In this document: in pieces, positions 35,882 through 43,640 of the stretch | How positions within the stretch are numbered: position 1 is the stretch's first letter | Layout: each line of letters starts with the position of its first letter | NCBI RefSeq assembly: GCF_004103755.1 | Contig: NZ_CP035283.1 | Span: forward strand, 1,054,001 to 1,118,000 | DNA length: 64,000 nucleotides | Direction of reading: 5' to 3' | From: Caproiciproducens sp. NJN-50 | GTDB taxonomy: Bacteria; Bacillota; Clostridia; Oscillospirales; Acutalibacteraceae | Made by a program: the position numbers and the translations under genes | The notes under the pieces: model-generated | The model's database searches: none | What the model saw: the letters and a program-made list of their open reading frames with translations, nothing else | Told to the model about the DNA's origin: nothing

Positions 35882-36424
35882 TTGCCAAGTGAAAAGATTC
35901 TTGAAGAAAAGAAGAAGGCTGTGGCTCAGCTTTCCGACAGCCTGAAAGCGGCCCGGACGGGCGTGATCGTCAGCTATAAAGGAATCACGGTGGAGGCCGA
36001 TACGAAGCTCCGCAAGGAACTGCGCGAATCCGGCTGCCAGTACAAGGTTGTGAAAAACACCCTTTTGCGTCTGGCGCTGAAGGACGCGGGAATAGCGGGG
36101 CTCGACGATGTCCTGGAGGGGACGACCGCTCTGGCCGTCGATCCGGACGATTATGTCGCTCCTGCCAAGATTCTTGCGGGATATGCCAGTGCCGATAAAA
36201 GCGAAACCTTTCAGATCAAGGCGGGCTTTATTGACGGAAAAGCCGCAACCGCGGACGAGATCAAGACTCTTGCGTCCCTGCCCCCGAAGGAGCAGCTGGT
36301 CGCACAGGCTCTCAGCGGCCTGAACGCGCCGATTACCGGTTTTGTCACCGTTCTCAGCGGAACGATCAAGGGATTGGTGGTTGCCCTGAACGCAATTGCC
36401 GAAAAACAGCAGGCATCCGCTTGA
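35882..36424 (+). CDS. rplJ: 50S ribosomal protein L10
   Basis: 180 residues, starting at TTG 35882 with GGAGGTG upstream. Motifs are SEKILEEKKKAVAQLSDSLK, KVVKNTLLRLALKDAG, LASLPPKEQLVAQALSGLNAPI; the C-terminal helix carries the L7/L12 dimers. It is preceded by the L10 leader and followed by rplL. Confidence 0.96.
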   Translation: MPSEKILEEKKKAVAQLSDSLKAARTGVIVSYKGITVEADTKLRKELRESGCQYKVVKNTLLRLALKDAGIAGLDDVLEGTTALAVDPDDYVAPAKILAGYASADKSETFQIKAGFIDGKAATADEIKTLASLPPKEQLVAQALSGLNAPITGFVTVLSGTIKGLVVALNAIAEKQQASA

Positions 36425-36462
36425 GTTTATAAAAATAATATTAATTTGGAGGTTTCAATCTT

Positions 36463-36837
36463 ATGTCTGATAAAGTTGCAAAGCTCATTGAAGATGTAAA
36501 AGCTCTTACGGTTCTTGAGCTCTCCGAGCTCGTCAAAGCTCTTGAAGAGGAATTCGGCGTATCCGCCGCCGCTCCGGTCGCGGTTGCCGCCGCTCCGGCT
36601 GCCGCCGCCGCTCCCGCAGAGGAGAAGACGGAATTCGACGTCATCCTGAAAGCGATCGGCCAGCAGAAGATTCAGGTCATCAAGGCGGTCCGCGAGATCA
36701 CCGGCCTGGGCCTGAAGGAAGCGAAGGACCTTGTCGACGGCGCTCCGAAGCCGGTCAAGGAAGGCGTTTCCAAGGACGACGCTGCAGCGATGGAGGAAAA
36801 ACTCAAGGCCGCGGGCGCGGAAGTCGAAATCAAGTAA
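36463..36837 (+). CDS. rplL: 50S ribosomal protein L7/L12
   Basis: 124 residues. It has an N-terminal dimerisation helix (IEDVKALTVLELSELVKALE), an Ala-rich hinge (AAAPAAAAAPAEEKTEF) and the C-terminal factor-binding domain (KIQVIKAVREITGLGLKEAK). GGAGG precedes the ATG. It recruits translation factors to the ribosome. Confidence 0.97.
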   Translation: MSDKVAKLIEDVKALTVLELSELVKALEEEFGVSAAAPVAVAAAPAAAAAPAEEKTEFDVILKAIGQQKIQVIKAVREITGLGLKEAKDLVDGAPKPVKEGVSKDDAAAMEEKLKAAGAEVEIK

Positions 36838-36881
36838 TTTTCGTTCCTCTGTTGTTTTCCTGCCCCGTAAAACGGGAAAAA

Positions 36882-36927
36882 GGTCCGTCCCATACAATCC
36901 GTCGGGTTGCTTGGGACGGATCTTTTT
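36882..36927 (+). terminator. Terminator after rplL
   Basis: 11-bp stem (GGTCCGTCCCA with TGGGACGGATC, one G-T pair) followed by TTTTTG. Confidence 0.88.
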
Positions 36928-37056
36928 GCCTTCTCTTGTAAAACATAAAAATTTGAATACAATATTCTTAATGCTATTTTAATTTGCCGCAAATTTTTCT
37001 TAAAGTCGCTTCTGCTAAAGTGGTGGTAACAGAAACGAAGGAGGATCAGATAAAAA

Positions 37057-37602
37057 ATGGTTACATTGGAACAGGTTGAAAAATTGAAGGAACGCGCAAA
37101 TGTAAGTTACGATGAGGCGAAAGCGGCGCTGGAGGCGACGGGCGGCGATCTTTTGGAAGCCCTGATCTATCTGGAAAAACAGGGCAAAACGAAAGCGCCG
37201 GAAGGCAACGGCTTTTACAGCAGTAAGGGCGAGACTCCGCAGTATGGCAAAGAATATACGTACAGGGAGGAAAAGGCGGCGCAGCGGGGAGAGAGCTTCT
37301 CTGGGCTTCTAAAACGGTTCGGAAAATTCTGCCTGCGTCTGCTTCAGAAAGGAAACAGAAATACGTTCGAGGTGCTGAAGGGGAGCGAATGCAAGGCTTC
37401 CATTCCGGTGACGGTGCTGGTGCTTCTCCTGCTCTTCGCTTTCTGGGTGACTCTTCCGCTGATGATCGTCGGCCTATTCTTTGGGCTGCGCTATCGCTTT
37501 CAGGGGCCGGACCTCGGGAAGGACTCGGTGAACAAAGCGATGGATACGGTGGCGGATGCCACGGATGATGTGAAGAAATCCTTTTGTGACGACAAAAAAT
37601 GA
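37057..37602 (+). CDS. DUF4342 protein with N-terminal UBA-like domain and membrane segment
   Basis: 181 residues. The first 45 form a UBA/TS-N-like three-helix bundle (VTLEQVEKLKERANVSYDEA, ALEATGGDLLEALIYLEKQG). A polar linker and then a DUF4342-like region (VLKGSECKASIPVTVLVLLL) with one or two membrane helices follow, ending in an acidic tail. It lies upstream of a two-component system, as is frequent for this family, and GGAGG precedes the ATG. Its role is unknown; a link to envelope stress sensing is inference. Confidence 0.8.
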   Translation: MVTLEQVEKLKERANVSYDEAKAALEATGGDLLEALIYLEKQGKTKAPEGNGFYSSKGETPQYGKEYTYREEKAAQRGESFSGLLKRFGKFCLRLLQKGNRNTFEVLKGSECKASIPVTVLVLLLLFAFWVTLPLMIVGLFFGLRYRFQGPDLGKDSVNKAMDTVADATDDVKKSFCDDKK

Positions 37603-37629
37603 TTTGAGGACGCGGGGCGGTGACAACGG

Positions 37630-38307
37630 TTGGGCAGAAAGATTCTGATTGTCGAGGATGAACAGAAAATTGCGCGCTTTATTGAAATGGAGCTGAACTA
37701 CGAGGGATACGCGACGGAGAAAGCGGCCGACGGACAAACGGGGCTTGAACTTGCCCGCACGGGCGCATTCGACCTGATCCTGCTGGACCTGATGCTTCCC
37801 GGAATGAGCGGCATGGAAGTCCTGAGGCGGATCCGACGATCTTCCGATGTTCCGGTCATCGTTCTGACGGCGCGGGACAGCACGATGGACAAGGTCTCCG
37901 GTCTCGACGGAGGCGCGGACGACTATATGACAAAGCCGTTTGCGACCGAGGAACTCCTCGCCCGCATCCGAAACGCCCTGAGAAAAAGCGCGCCGGCGGA
38001 AAGCGAACAGCTTTCCGCCTTCGGCGTTGTGTTGGACCCGGCCCGGCGGACGGTGTCCGTGAATGGGCACCCTGTGTCACTGACGAAACGGGAATTCGAT
38101 TTGCTTTGCTATCTGATGAAAAATAAGGGAATGGTTCTGTCGCGGGAAGTTCTGCTTGAGAATGTCTGGGGTTATGAATTCGAAGGGGAGACCAACGCCG
38201 TGGATGTTTTTGTCCGTTTTCTTCGTTCGAAAATCGACGATGTATACGGAATCAAACTGATCACCACGGTCCGCGGCGTCGGCTATGTGATCAAAGATGA
38301 GGAGTGA
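37630..38307 (+). CDS. OmpR/PhoB-family response regulator
   Basis: 225 residues. A receiver domain has the acidic pair in LIVEDEQKIARF and the phosphoacceptor Asp at about residue 53 (LILLDLMLPGMSG), then VIVLTARDS and DYMTKPFA. A winged-helix DNA-binding domain follows (VSLTKREFDLLCYLMKNKG, VRFLRSKIDD, TVRGVGYVIKDE). The likely start is TTG at 37630, with a weak binding site. It overlaps the sensor kinase gene by 11 bp. Confidence 0.93.
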   Translation: MGRKILIVEDEQKIARFIEMELNYEGYATEKAADGQTGLELARTGAFDLILLDLMLPGMSGMEVLRRIRRSSDVPVIVLTARDSTMDKVSGLDGGADDYMTKPFATEELLARIRNALRKSAPAESEQLSAFGVVLDPARRTVSVNGHPVSLTKREFDLLCYLMKNKGMVLSREVLLENVWGYEFEGETNAVDVFVRFLRSKIDDVYGIKLITTVRGVGYVIKDEE

Positions 38308-39793
38308 AACGCAGGGTCGCGGAAACCCCGCGCCGGAGGATCACACAAAGCCCTCGATCGTCTTCCGGCTGAACACCGTCTTTTTCTTTGAGCTCCTCGG
38401 GATTTTTCTGGTTTTGGACCTTCTGTTCGGCGCATCGCTGCTGATTGCTGCGGCCGGTCATGCGGAGCGTGCCGCCGGCCTTGCCGTTTACGCCGTGGAA
38501 CAGGAGGGACTTCGGGATTCGGACGGACCGGTGATTTTTTCAGAAGGCGGGGTGACGTTGGAGAAAAGCGGAGCTGCTCCGGAGGGCCTTCGTGTCCCTG
38601 CGCTGGCCGGCAGATTATTTTTTGATGAATCCCTCTCAGGGGAAAGGTATTTTGCGGTTCCCAGAACTTCTCCTCTTTTCAGAAAACTCGATGGATTGGT
38701 TTACCGGTTGTATCAAAGCACGGGCGACGTCGTTTCCGTAGACCTGAGCAAAGAAATCGGGCTCGGCGAGACCATCCTGATCATTTTTCTGGCCGCGGAG
38801 CTGATGATGCTCCTTTTCGGCGTGAGGAAACGGTCGCGCAGGATCCGGAAGACACTGAGGCCGATTGCGGAACTTGCCGAGACGGCGCGCAGGCTGAACC
38901 AGTCGAGGCCGTTTACGCCGGAGGAAATCGAGGCCCTTGCCGGAAAGATCAATGGGATCAACGCGTCCCGTCTGGATACGAGAATCGCGGTCAGCGGCAC
39001 GCAGGAGGAACTCAGGAATCTTGCCGCCGCGATCAATTCGATGCTCGACCGGATCAACGAGTCCTACCGCGCTCAGGTCCGCTTTGTGTCGGATGCCTCC
39101 CATGAGCTGCGCACCCCGATCGCCGTCATCCAGGGCTATGTCAGCCTGCTGGACCGCTGGGGGAAACATGACGAAAAGGCTCTCCAGGAGTCGATTGAGG
39201 CCATTAAGAGCGAAACGGATAATATGAAGCAGCTGGTGGAGCAGCTGCTGTTTCTGGCCCGTGGGGACAACAACACCATGATCCTGCAGAAAGAGCGGTT
39301 CGACGTTTCGGCTCTTGCCCAGCAGGTCTACCGCGAGACCAAAATGATCGACGGGGGGCACGGCTATTTTTTGAGGGCGGAACCGGCCCTGATCGACGCG
39401 GACGAGGCGCTGATCAAGCAGGCCATGCGGATCCTGGTGGACAACGCGGTAAAATATACGCCCGCGGGCGGGACCATCCGGATCTCAGCGGTCAGCAGCG
39501 GGGAAGAGGTTCGGGTGACCGTTCAGGACGACGGGATCGGCATTCCCGCCGAAGCGCTCCCCAGAGTTTTCGACCGCTTTTTCCGCACCGACGCTTCCCG
39601 TGCCCGCGCGACGGGCGGGGCGGGCCTTGGCCTTTCCATCGCAAGGTGGATTGCCGAACGCCACGGGGGGCATATGGAGGTGCTGAGCCGCGAGGCGATC
39701 GGGAGCAGAATTTCCCTTGTGCTGCCTGCGGCGAAAGAGGAAAGAACAGAGGGGAAAGAAGAAAAGGAGCCGGAGGCCGGGGTGCGAAAATGA
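38297..39793 (+). CDS. Membrane sensor histidine kinase
   Basis: 498 residues. Two membrane helices (about 28-50 and 155-175) flank an extracytoplasmic sensor region of about 100 residues with no recognised ligand fold. A HAMP-like linker, a HisKA domain with His at about residue 269 (SDASHELRTPIAVIQGYVSL), and a HATPase domain with DNAVKYTPAGG, DDGIGIP and GGAGLGLSIA follow. It pairs with the overlapping response regulator. Its 3' end is used as part of a terminator stem. The stimulus is unknown. Confidence 0.92.
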   Translation: MRSETQGRGNPAPEDHTKPSIVFRLNTVFFFELLGIFLVLDLLFGASLLIAAAGHAERAAGLAVYAVEQEGLRDSDGPVIFSEGGVTLEKSGAAPEGLRVPALAGRLFFDESLSGERYFAVPRTSPLFRKLDGLVYRLYQSTGDVVSVDLSKEIGLGETILIIFLAAELMMLLFGVRKRSRRIRKTLRPIAELAETARRLNQSRPFTPEEIEALAGKINGINASRLDTRIAVSGTQEELRNLAAAINSMLDRINESYRAQVRFVSDASHELRTPIAVIQGYVSLLDRWGKHDEKALQESIEAIKSETDNMKQLVEQLLFLARGDNNTMILQKERFDVSALAQQVYRETKMIDGGHGYFLRAEPALIDADEALIKQAMRILVDNAVKYTPAGGTIRISAVSSGEEVRVTVQDDGIGIPAEALPRVFDRFFRTDASRARATGGAGLGLSIARWIAERHGGHMEVLSREAIGSRISLVLPAAKEERTEGKEEKEPEAGVRK

Positions 39794-39821
39794 CGCGCCC
39801 ACGGCTTCCGGCTCCCTTTTT
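39766..39821 (+). terminator. Terminator whose 5' arm lies inside the kinase coding end
   Basis: 12-bp stem (39766-39777 with 39804-39815, one G-T pair) followed by CTTTTTC. The left arm is inside the last codons of the histidine kinase gene. Confidence 0.8.
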
Positions 39822-39834
39822 CAGAGAAGTTATT

Positions 39835-41193
39835 TTACATTTTTCTATATTTTTTCACTTTGCGCATGTTCTTTTTCTTTCGGTTATAGACCAGCGTGAG
39901 GACAATATAAATCACAACGAGAAGAATAATCAGCGCGGCGATTGCCAGAAACCAGCCTGAAGTGAAAATCGACTTGATCACGTCGGTCATATGCAGCAGC
40001 TCGCTGCGCTCGACGGACTCGGAGGCGACGAGATTGATGGTCGCCAGCGTCTGGTCGGCGTACTTCAGCGTCGCTTTGCCGATCACCTGTCCCTTTTTAA
40101 TCGGCGCGTCCACATGGTCCGGAATGGTCTTGTTGATGATGACGCTGCTCTGAGAGACGTCCTTTGGCAGAATCGCGGAATAGCTTTTCTCTGCGGTGAG
40201 CAGCAGGCTGTCCTTTTGCCAGGCGTAGTTCAGTTTGACCTCTCCCAGGGTCTGGTCGGTGCCGACTACTTTTTTCAGTTCCAGATTCTTTAGCGCCCAG
40301 CGGTAAAGGTTTGCGCTGTCCACCATTTCGCCGCGCGTTTTGACCGCTTTGCCGTTTGCGTCCACCGAGGGGGCGCCGAGCGCCACGCACAGATAGCTGT
40401 ACCCGTCCGCGGACGCGGTGGAAATCAGGCAATAGCCCGCTTCGTCCGTGTGGCCGGTTTTAATGCCTTTGGCATACAGGTAATAATATTCTCCCCCGAG
40501 CGCATTTTTGTCAATCAGCAGGTTTGTCGTGGAGAGCGTCGGCATCTGTTTTCCCGCATTCGGCCCTCCGACGGGTTTGTAGGAGTACCGCGTCTGGGAG
40601 CAGACCTGCATGAAATAGGGCAGGCTCATCGCGCACCGCGTGATTTTCACCAGGTCCGCGGCGGTGGTGTAGTGATTGTCGTCGTGCAGTCCGTGCGGGT
40701 TTGTGAAGTTCGTTCCCGTACAGCCCAGCGCCTTCGCCTTTTCGTTCATCATCTCGACGAATTTGTCCACGCTTCCGCCCCCGACGTAGTCGGCCAGAAC
40801 CATCGCCGCGTCGTTCCCGGACGGAACCATCATGCAGTTCAGGAGCTGATAGACCGTCAACACGTCGCCCGTCCGGATGTTCGACATGGAACTGCCCGTC
40901 CCGAGAAGGCGGTCGACCACATCCTTGGAGATCGTCACCTGGGTTCCCTGCAGGTCTTTGACCTGTTCGCTGACGATGATGTAGGTCATGATTTTGGTCA
41001 GGGAAGCCGGTTCCCTTTTTTCGTCCGGATTTTTCTGGTAAACAACGGTTCCGGTGTCCAGGTTGACCAGCTCGACCGCCGCGCAGGAAGGCTCGAAACC
41101 GATAGAGAAGTTGGCGGCCCGTGCGGGGACGGAAGAGATCAGGATGCAGCAGGCCGTCAGGACGGAAAACAGGAACGCTAGCCTTTTTTTCAT
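39835..41193 (-). CDS. Serine-type D-Ala-D-Ala carboxypeptidase (DacF/PBP5-like)
   Basis: 452 residues. A signal peptide (RLAFLFSVLTACCILISSVPARA) is followed by a peptidase S11 domain with all three active-site motifs: SLTKIMT (SxxK), SGNDAA (SxN) and KTGHTDEAG (KTG). A PBP5-type C-terminal beta domain and a membrane anchor (WFLAIAALIILLVVIYIVLTL) with a basic tail complete it. It trims the terminal D-Ala from peptidoglycan stem peptides. It is convergent with the histidine kinase and separated from it by the terminator. Confidence 0.94.
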   Translation of the reverse strand: MKKRLAFLFSVLTACCILISSVPARAANFSIGFEPSCAAVELVNLDTGTVVYQKNPDEKREPASLTKIMTYIIVSEQVKDLQGTQVTISKDVVDRLLGTGSSMSNIRTGDVLTVYQLLNCMMVPSGNDAAMVLADYVGGGSVDKFVEMMNEKAKALGCTGTNFTNPHGLHDDNHYTTAADLVKITRCAMSLPYFMQVCSQTRYSYKPVGGPNAGKQMPTLSTTNLLIDKNALGGEYYYLYAKGIKTGHTDEAGYCLISTASADGYSYLCVALGAPSVDANGKAVKTRGEMVDSANLYRWALKNLELKKVVGTDQTLGEVKLNYAWQKDSLLLTAEKSYSAILPKDVSQSSVIINKTIPDHVDAPIKKGQVIGKATLKYADQTLATINLVASESVERSELLHMTDVIKSIFTSGWFLAIAALIILLVVIYIVLTLVYNRKKKNMRKVKKYRKM

Positions 41194-41387
41194 GGAAATT
41201 TTGCCTCCGATGTGATATGATAGTAAAGCCGGCCGAAGCAGGCGTTTTATGTAAAATCAACCTATCTGATACATAGTATAACAGCCATTTCCGAAAAGAT
41301 AAAGGACTATGCCGGAAAAACGTTTCATATGATTGATTTGTATCACTGGGAACGGCTTCGGAATCGAGCTGACTGGAGGAAACCGGT

Positions 41388-42086
41388 ATGATCTATCTGA
41401 CTGCCGATACGCATGGGGAGCTGCGCCGATTTGATTCTCCTCAGATGCGCAGGCTGAAAGCGGGGGACACGCTGATTGTCTGCGGGGATTTCGGATTTAT
41501 CTGGGACGGAGGCCCGGCGGAGGAAAAGATCCTGAAAAAGCTGGGCAAAAAAAAATACGGAATTCTGTTTCTGGACGGGGCGCATGAAAATTATGATCTG
41601 TTGGAGAAATACCCCGCCTCCCAGTGGAACGGCGGCAAGGTGCGGCAGATCAGCGGCAATCTGTATCATTTGATGCGCGGTCAGGTTTATGAAATCGAGG
41701 GAAAGAAAATTTTTGCCTTCGGCGGCGGTGAAAGCAGCGAAAAGCAGCTGCGCATGGAGGCCGGGAAATGGTGGGAACGGGAAATGCCCACCATGGAGGA
41801 GATGCGCGAGGGCGCCGAGAATTTGAAAGCCGTGGGAAGACAGGTGGATTATATCGTCACCCACACGCCGCCGCCGAAAATGGGACCCGGACCGTCCGAA
41901 CCTGGGACGGATGGGAAAAATCAGCTGGAAGCGTTCTTTGAGCAGATCACGAAGCAGGTCAGCTATGAAAAGTGGTTTTTCGGCTCCCTGCATATCGACC
42001 GAAAGGTCACCTATAAAAACTACGCGGTGTTTGAGGGGGTTCTCCCGGCCTGGGAGATTCCGTCGAAACACCACTTCAAAAAGTAA
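41388..42086 (+). CDS. Calcineurin-like metallophosphoesterase
   Basis: 232 residues. Metal-binding motifs are YLTADTHGELRRF (D-x-H), VCGDFGFIWDG (GD), LDGAHENYD (GNHE-like, with GAHEN) and THTPPPKMG (H-x-H region). The GDFG/GAHEN variants match a family of short phosphoesterases common in Firmicutes whose substrate is not established. GGAGG precedes the ATG. It is a lone gene with a strong bidirectional terminator after it. Confidence 0.85.
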   Translation: MIYLTADTHGELRRFDSPQMRRLKAGDTLIVCGDFGFIWDGGPAEEKILKKLGKKKYGILFLDGAHENYDLLEKYPASQWNGGKVRQISGNLYHLMRGQVYEIEGKKIFAFGGGESSEKQLRMEAGKWWEREMPTMEEMREGAENLKAVGRQVDYIVTHTPPPKMGPGPSEPGTDGKNQLEAFFEQITKQVSYEKWFFGSLHIDRKVTYKNYAVFEGVLPAWEIPSKHHFKK

Positions 42087-42087
42087 C

Positions 42088-42126
42088 AAATGCTCCGGCT
42101 GCTGCGTGTGCAGAGCCGGAGCATTT
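42088..42126. terminator. Bidirectional terminator
   Basis: 13-bp stem (AAATGCTCCGGCT with AGCCGGAGCATTT) between convergent genes, with T runs at both sides. Confidence 0.88.
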
Positions 42127-42163
42127 ATCAGCAGCTTATCCTGCGTCCATCAAATATTGAGAA

Positions 42164-42970
42164 TTACTTTGACACCTGAAAGGACTTCGCGAACGAGATC
42201 AGCTCCTGTTCGGAAAGGTTCTTTTGGGCCGCGATATAAACGCTTACTTTGTCTGTTTCCCACTCGAGCGTGTCGCCGTCGATCAGCGCGGCTTTATGCC
42301 CATTGATATTCAGCACTTTCACATCGGTACCGCCGGTTTCCGTCGCGGCTTCCGATGTGTTCCGTCTTTCCTGGACAAAAATTTTCTTATCGCCGTTGGT
42401 AAAATAGAAGTCGGCATAATCTCCGTCTATTTTTCCATTGTCGTCCGGATAGAGCTTTGCGCAGTCGAACGCATAGCCGGAAGGCATCGATGCGGGAAGC
42501 AGGGGCTGGAAGGTAAGCTGAGCAACGGCCTTGCTCAATTCCTTTTCAGTGACGCGATTGTCCGAATGGTCTCCGTTCGCGATGGTGCCGAGTTTCTTGC
42601 CATTCTTGTCGTAGATGTCAATGTCTTTGCCTCCCGGCATGCTGGTGATCGGATTTCCGTCCTTATCGTAAACCTCCGGCTTTGAGGGCGCTGCGTTCGG
42701 GTCCTCCACCAGAACGGTGTTGTGCCCCAGACTGATGGTCTGAAGGATTCCGTCGATCGCCGTTTTTGCGAACGCCGTTTGGGAGAAGCCGACCAGGCAG
42801 ACCAGGCAGGCCGCCGCGGTCGTCCAGCGGACGGTGGATTTTTTGTTCAGGCCGGCGGCGCGCCGGAATTCGCGCTTCATTTTTGCGCGTTCCGAACGGT
42901 TTAAGACCGGATTCCCGGTGTCCTCAGATTTTTCCTGAACATCGTTTAGCAAGTCGTAGATGTTTTTCAT
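42164..42970 (-). CDS. DUF4367 membrane protein, probable anti-sigma partner
   Basis: 268 residues. A cytosolic N-terminal stretch of about 47 residues is followed by one membrane helix (TTAAACLVCLVGFSQTAFA) and an extracytoplasmic part with a DUF4367-type domain (LLPASMPSGYAFDCAKLY, YFTNGDKKIFVQERRN, HKAALIDGDTLEWETDKVSV). The start overlaps the ECF sigma gene stop by 4 bp, the usual arrangement for sigma/anti-sigma pairs. The anti-sigma role is inferred from this pairing and topology; no zinc anti-sigma motif is seen. Confidence 0.82.
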   Translation of the reverse strand: MKNIYDLLNDVQEKSEDTGNPVLNRSERAKMKREFRRAAGLNKKSTVRWTTAAACLVCLVGFSQTAFAKTAIDGILQTISLGHNTVLVEDPNAAPSKPEVYDKDGNPITSMPGGKDIDIYDKNGKKLGTIANGDHSDNRVTEKELSKAVAQLTFQPLLPASMPSGYAFDCAKLYPDDNGKIDGDYADFYFTNGDKKIFVQERRNTSEAATETGGTDVKVLNINGHKAALIDGDTLEWETDKVSVYIAAQKNLSEQELISFAKSFQVSK

Positions 42971-43524
42971 GGCTTAACCTCCCTGCATTGTCTCAGTTTT
43001 TTTCTTCCGCGGGAAAGGCGGTTGTACAGCGCCGATACCCTGATATTCCGTTCCCGCGCGAGCTGTTCGGCCGGCTTTTCGCGGACGTAGCAGTCCCAGA
43101 ACAGCTTGCGGTCTTCTTCCGGCAGGTCCCGAAGCAAATCCCGGACCGCTTCCCTGGCTTCGCATGCGGATTCGTTTTCCGCAGTGCAGAGGGCTTCTTC
43201 CTCGCCCTCCGAGGGGAGCGGAAGCTCGCTTTGAAACCGGGAAGACCGGCGCAGACGGTCGATGGCCTTGTACCGGCAGACCGCCGACAGCCAGCCTGAA
43301 AAGCTGCTTTTCGTACTGTCAAAATGCTCAATTTCGTTCCAGACAGCGAGAAGGATGTCGTCCTCGCATTCCTCCCATTGGTCCGGAAGCGAGGAAAGGC
43401 GCCGGCGCACGATGGACCGGATCATTCCCCCGTAGGAATCGATCACATAATCCAGCGCCCGTTCGTCCCGCGCTTTCAGCCGCCCGATAAAATTATTGCC
43501 GTCTATCTTTTTAGCATCAAACAT
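42967..43524 (-). CDS. ECF-type RNA polymerase sigma factor
   Basis: 185 residues. Region 2 is RALDYVIDSYGGMIRSIV with ECEDDILLAVWNEIEHFD and FSGWLSAVCRYKAIDRLRR. Region 4 is LLRDLPEEDRKLFWDCYV with the HTH AEQLARERNIRVSALYNRL. The acidic linker between regions is long. It is followed with a 4-bp overlap by the DUF4367 membrane protein. It probably directs an envelope or stress regulon; the target promoter is unknown. Confidence 0.9.
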   Translation of the reverse strand: MFDAKKIDGNNFIGRLKARDERALDYVIDSYGGMIRSIVRRRLSSLPDQWEECEDDILLAVWNEIEHFDSTKSSFSGWLSAVCRYKAIDRLRRSSRFQSELPLPSEGEEEALCTAENESACEAREAVRDLLRDLPEEDRKLFWDCYVREKPAEQLARERNIRVSALYNRLSRGRKKLRQCREVKP

Positions 43525-43601
43525 GTTTTCTCCTTTTCTGCCGTTCCCTGCATATTTGCGCGCTCACCTTAAATATTCGCGGGCGTGCAAGGAAATCTAT
43601 C

Positions 43602-43636
43602 AAAAAGGACCGCATTTTTTCAATGCGGTCCTTTGA
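43602..43636. terminator. Bidirectional terminator after recG
   Basis: AAAGGACCGCATT pairs with AATGCGGTCCTTT; A/T runs on both sides serve the minus-strand fakA-recG transcript. Confidence 0.88.
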
Positions 43637-43640
43637 AAGA

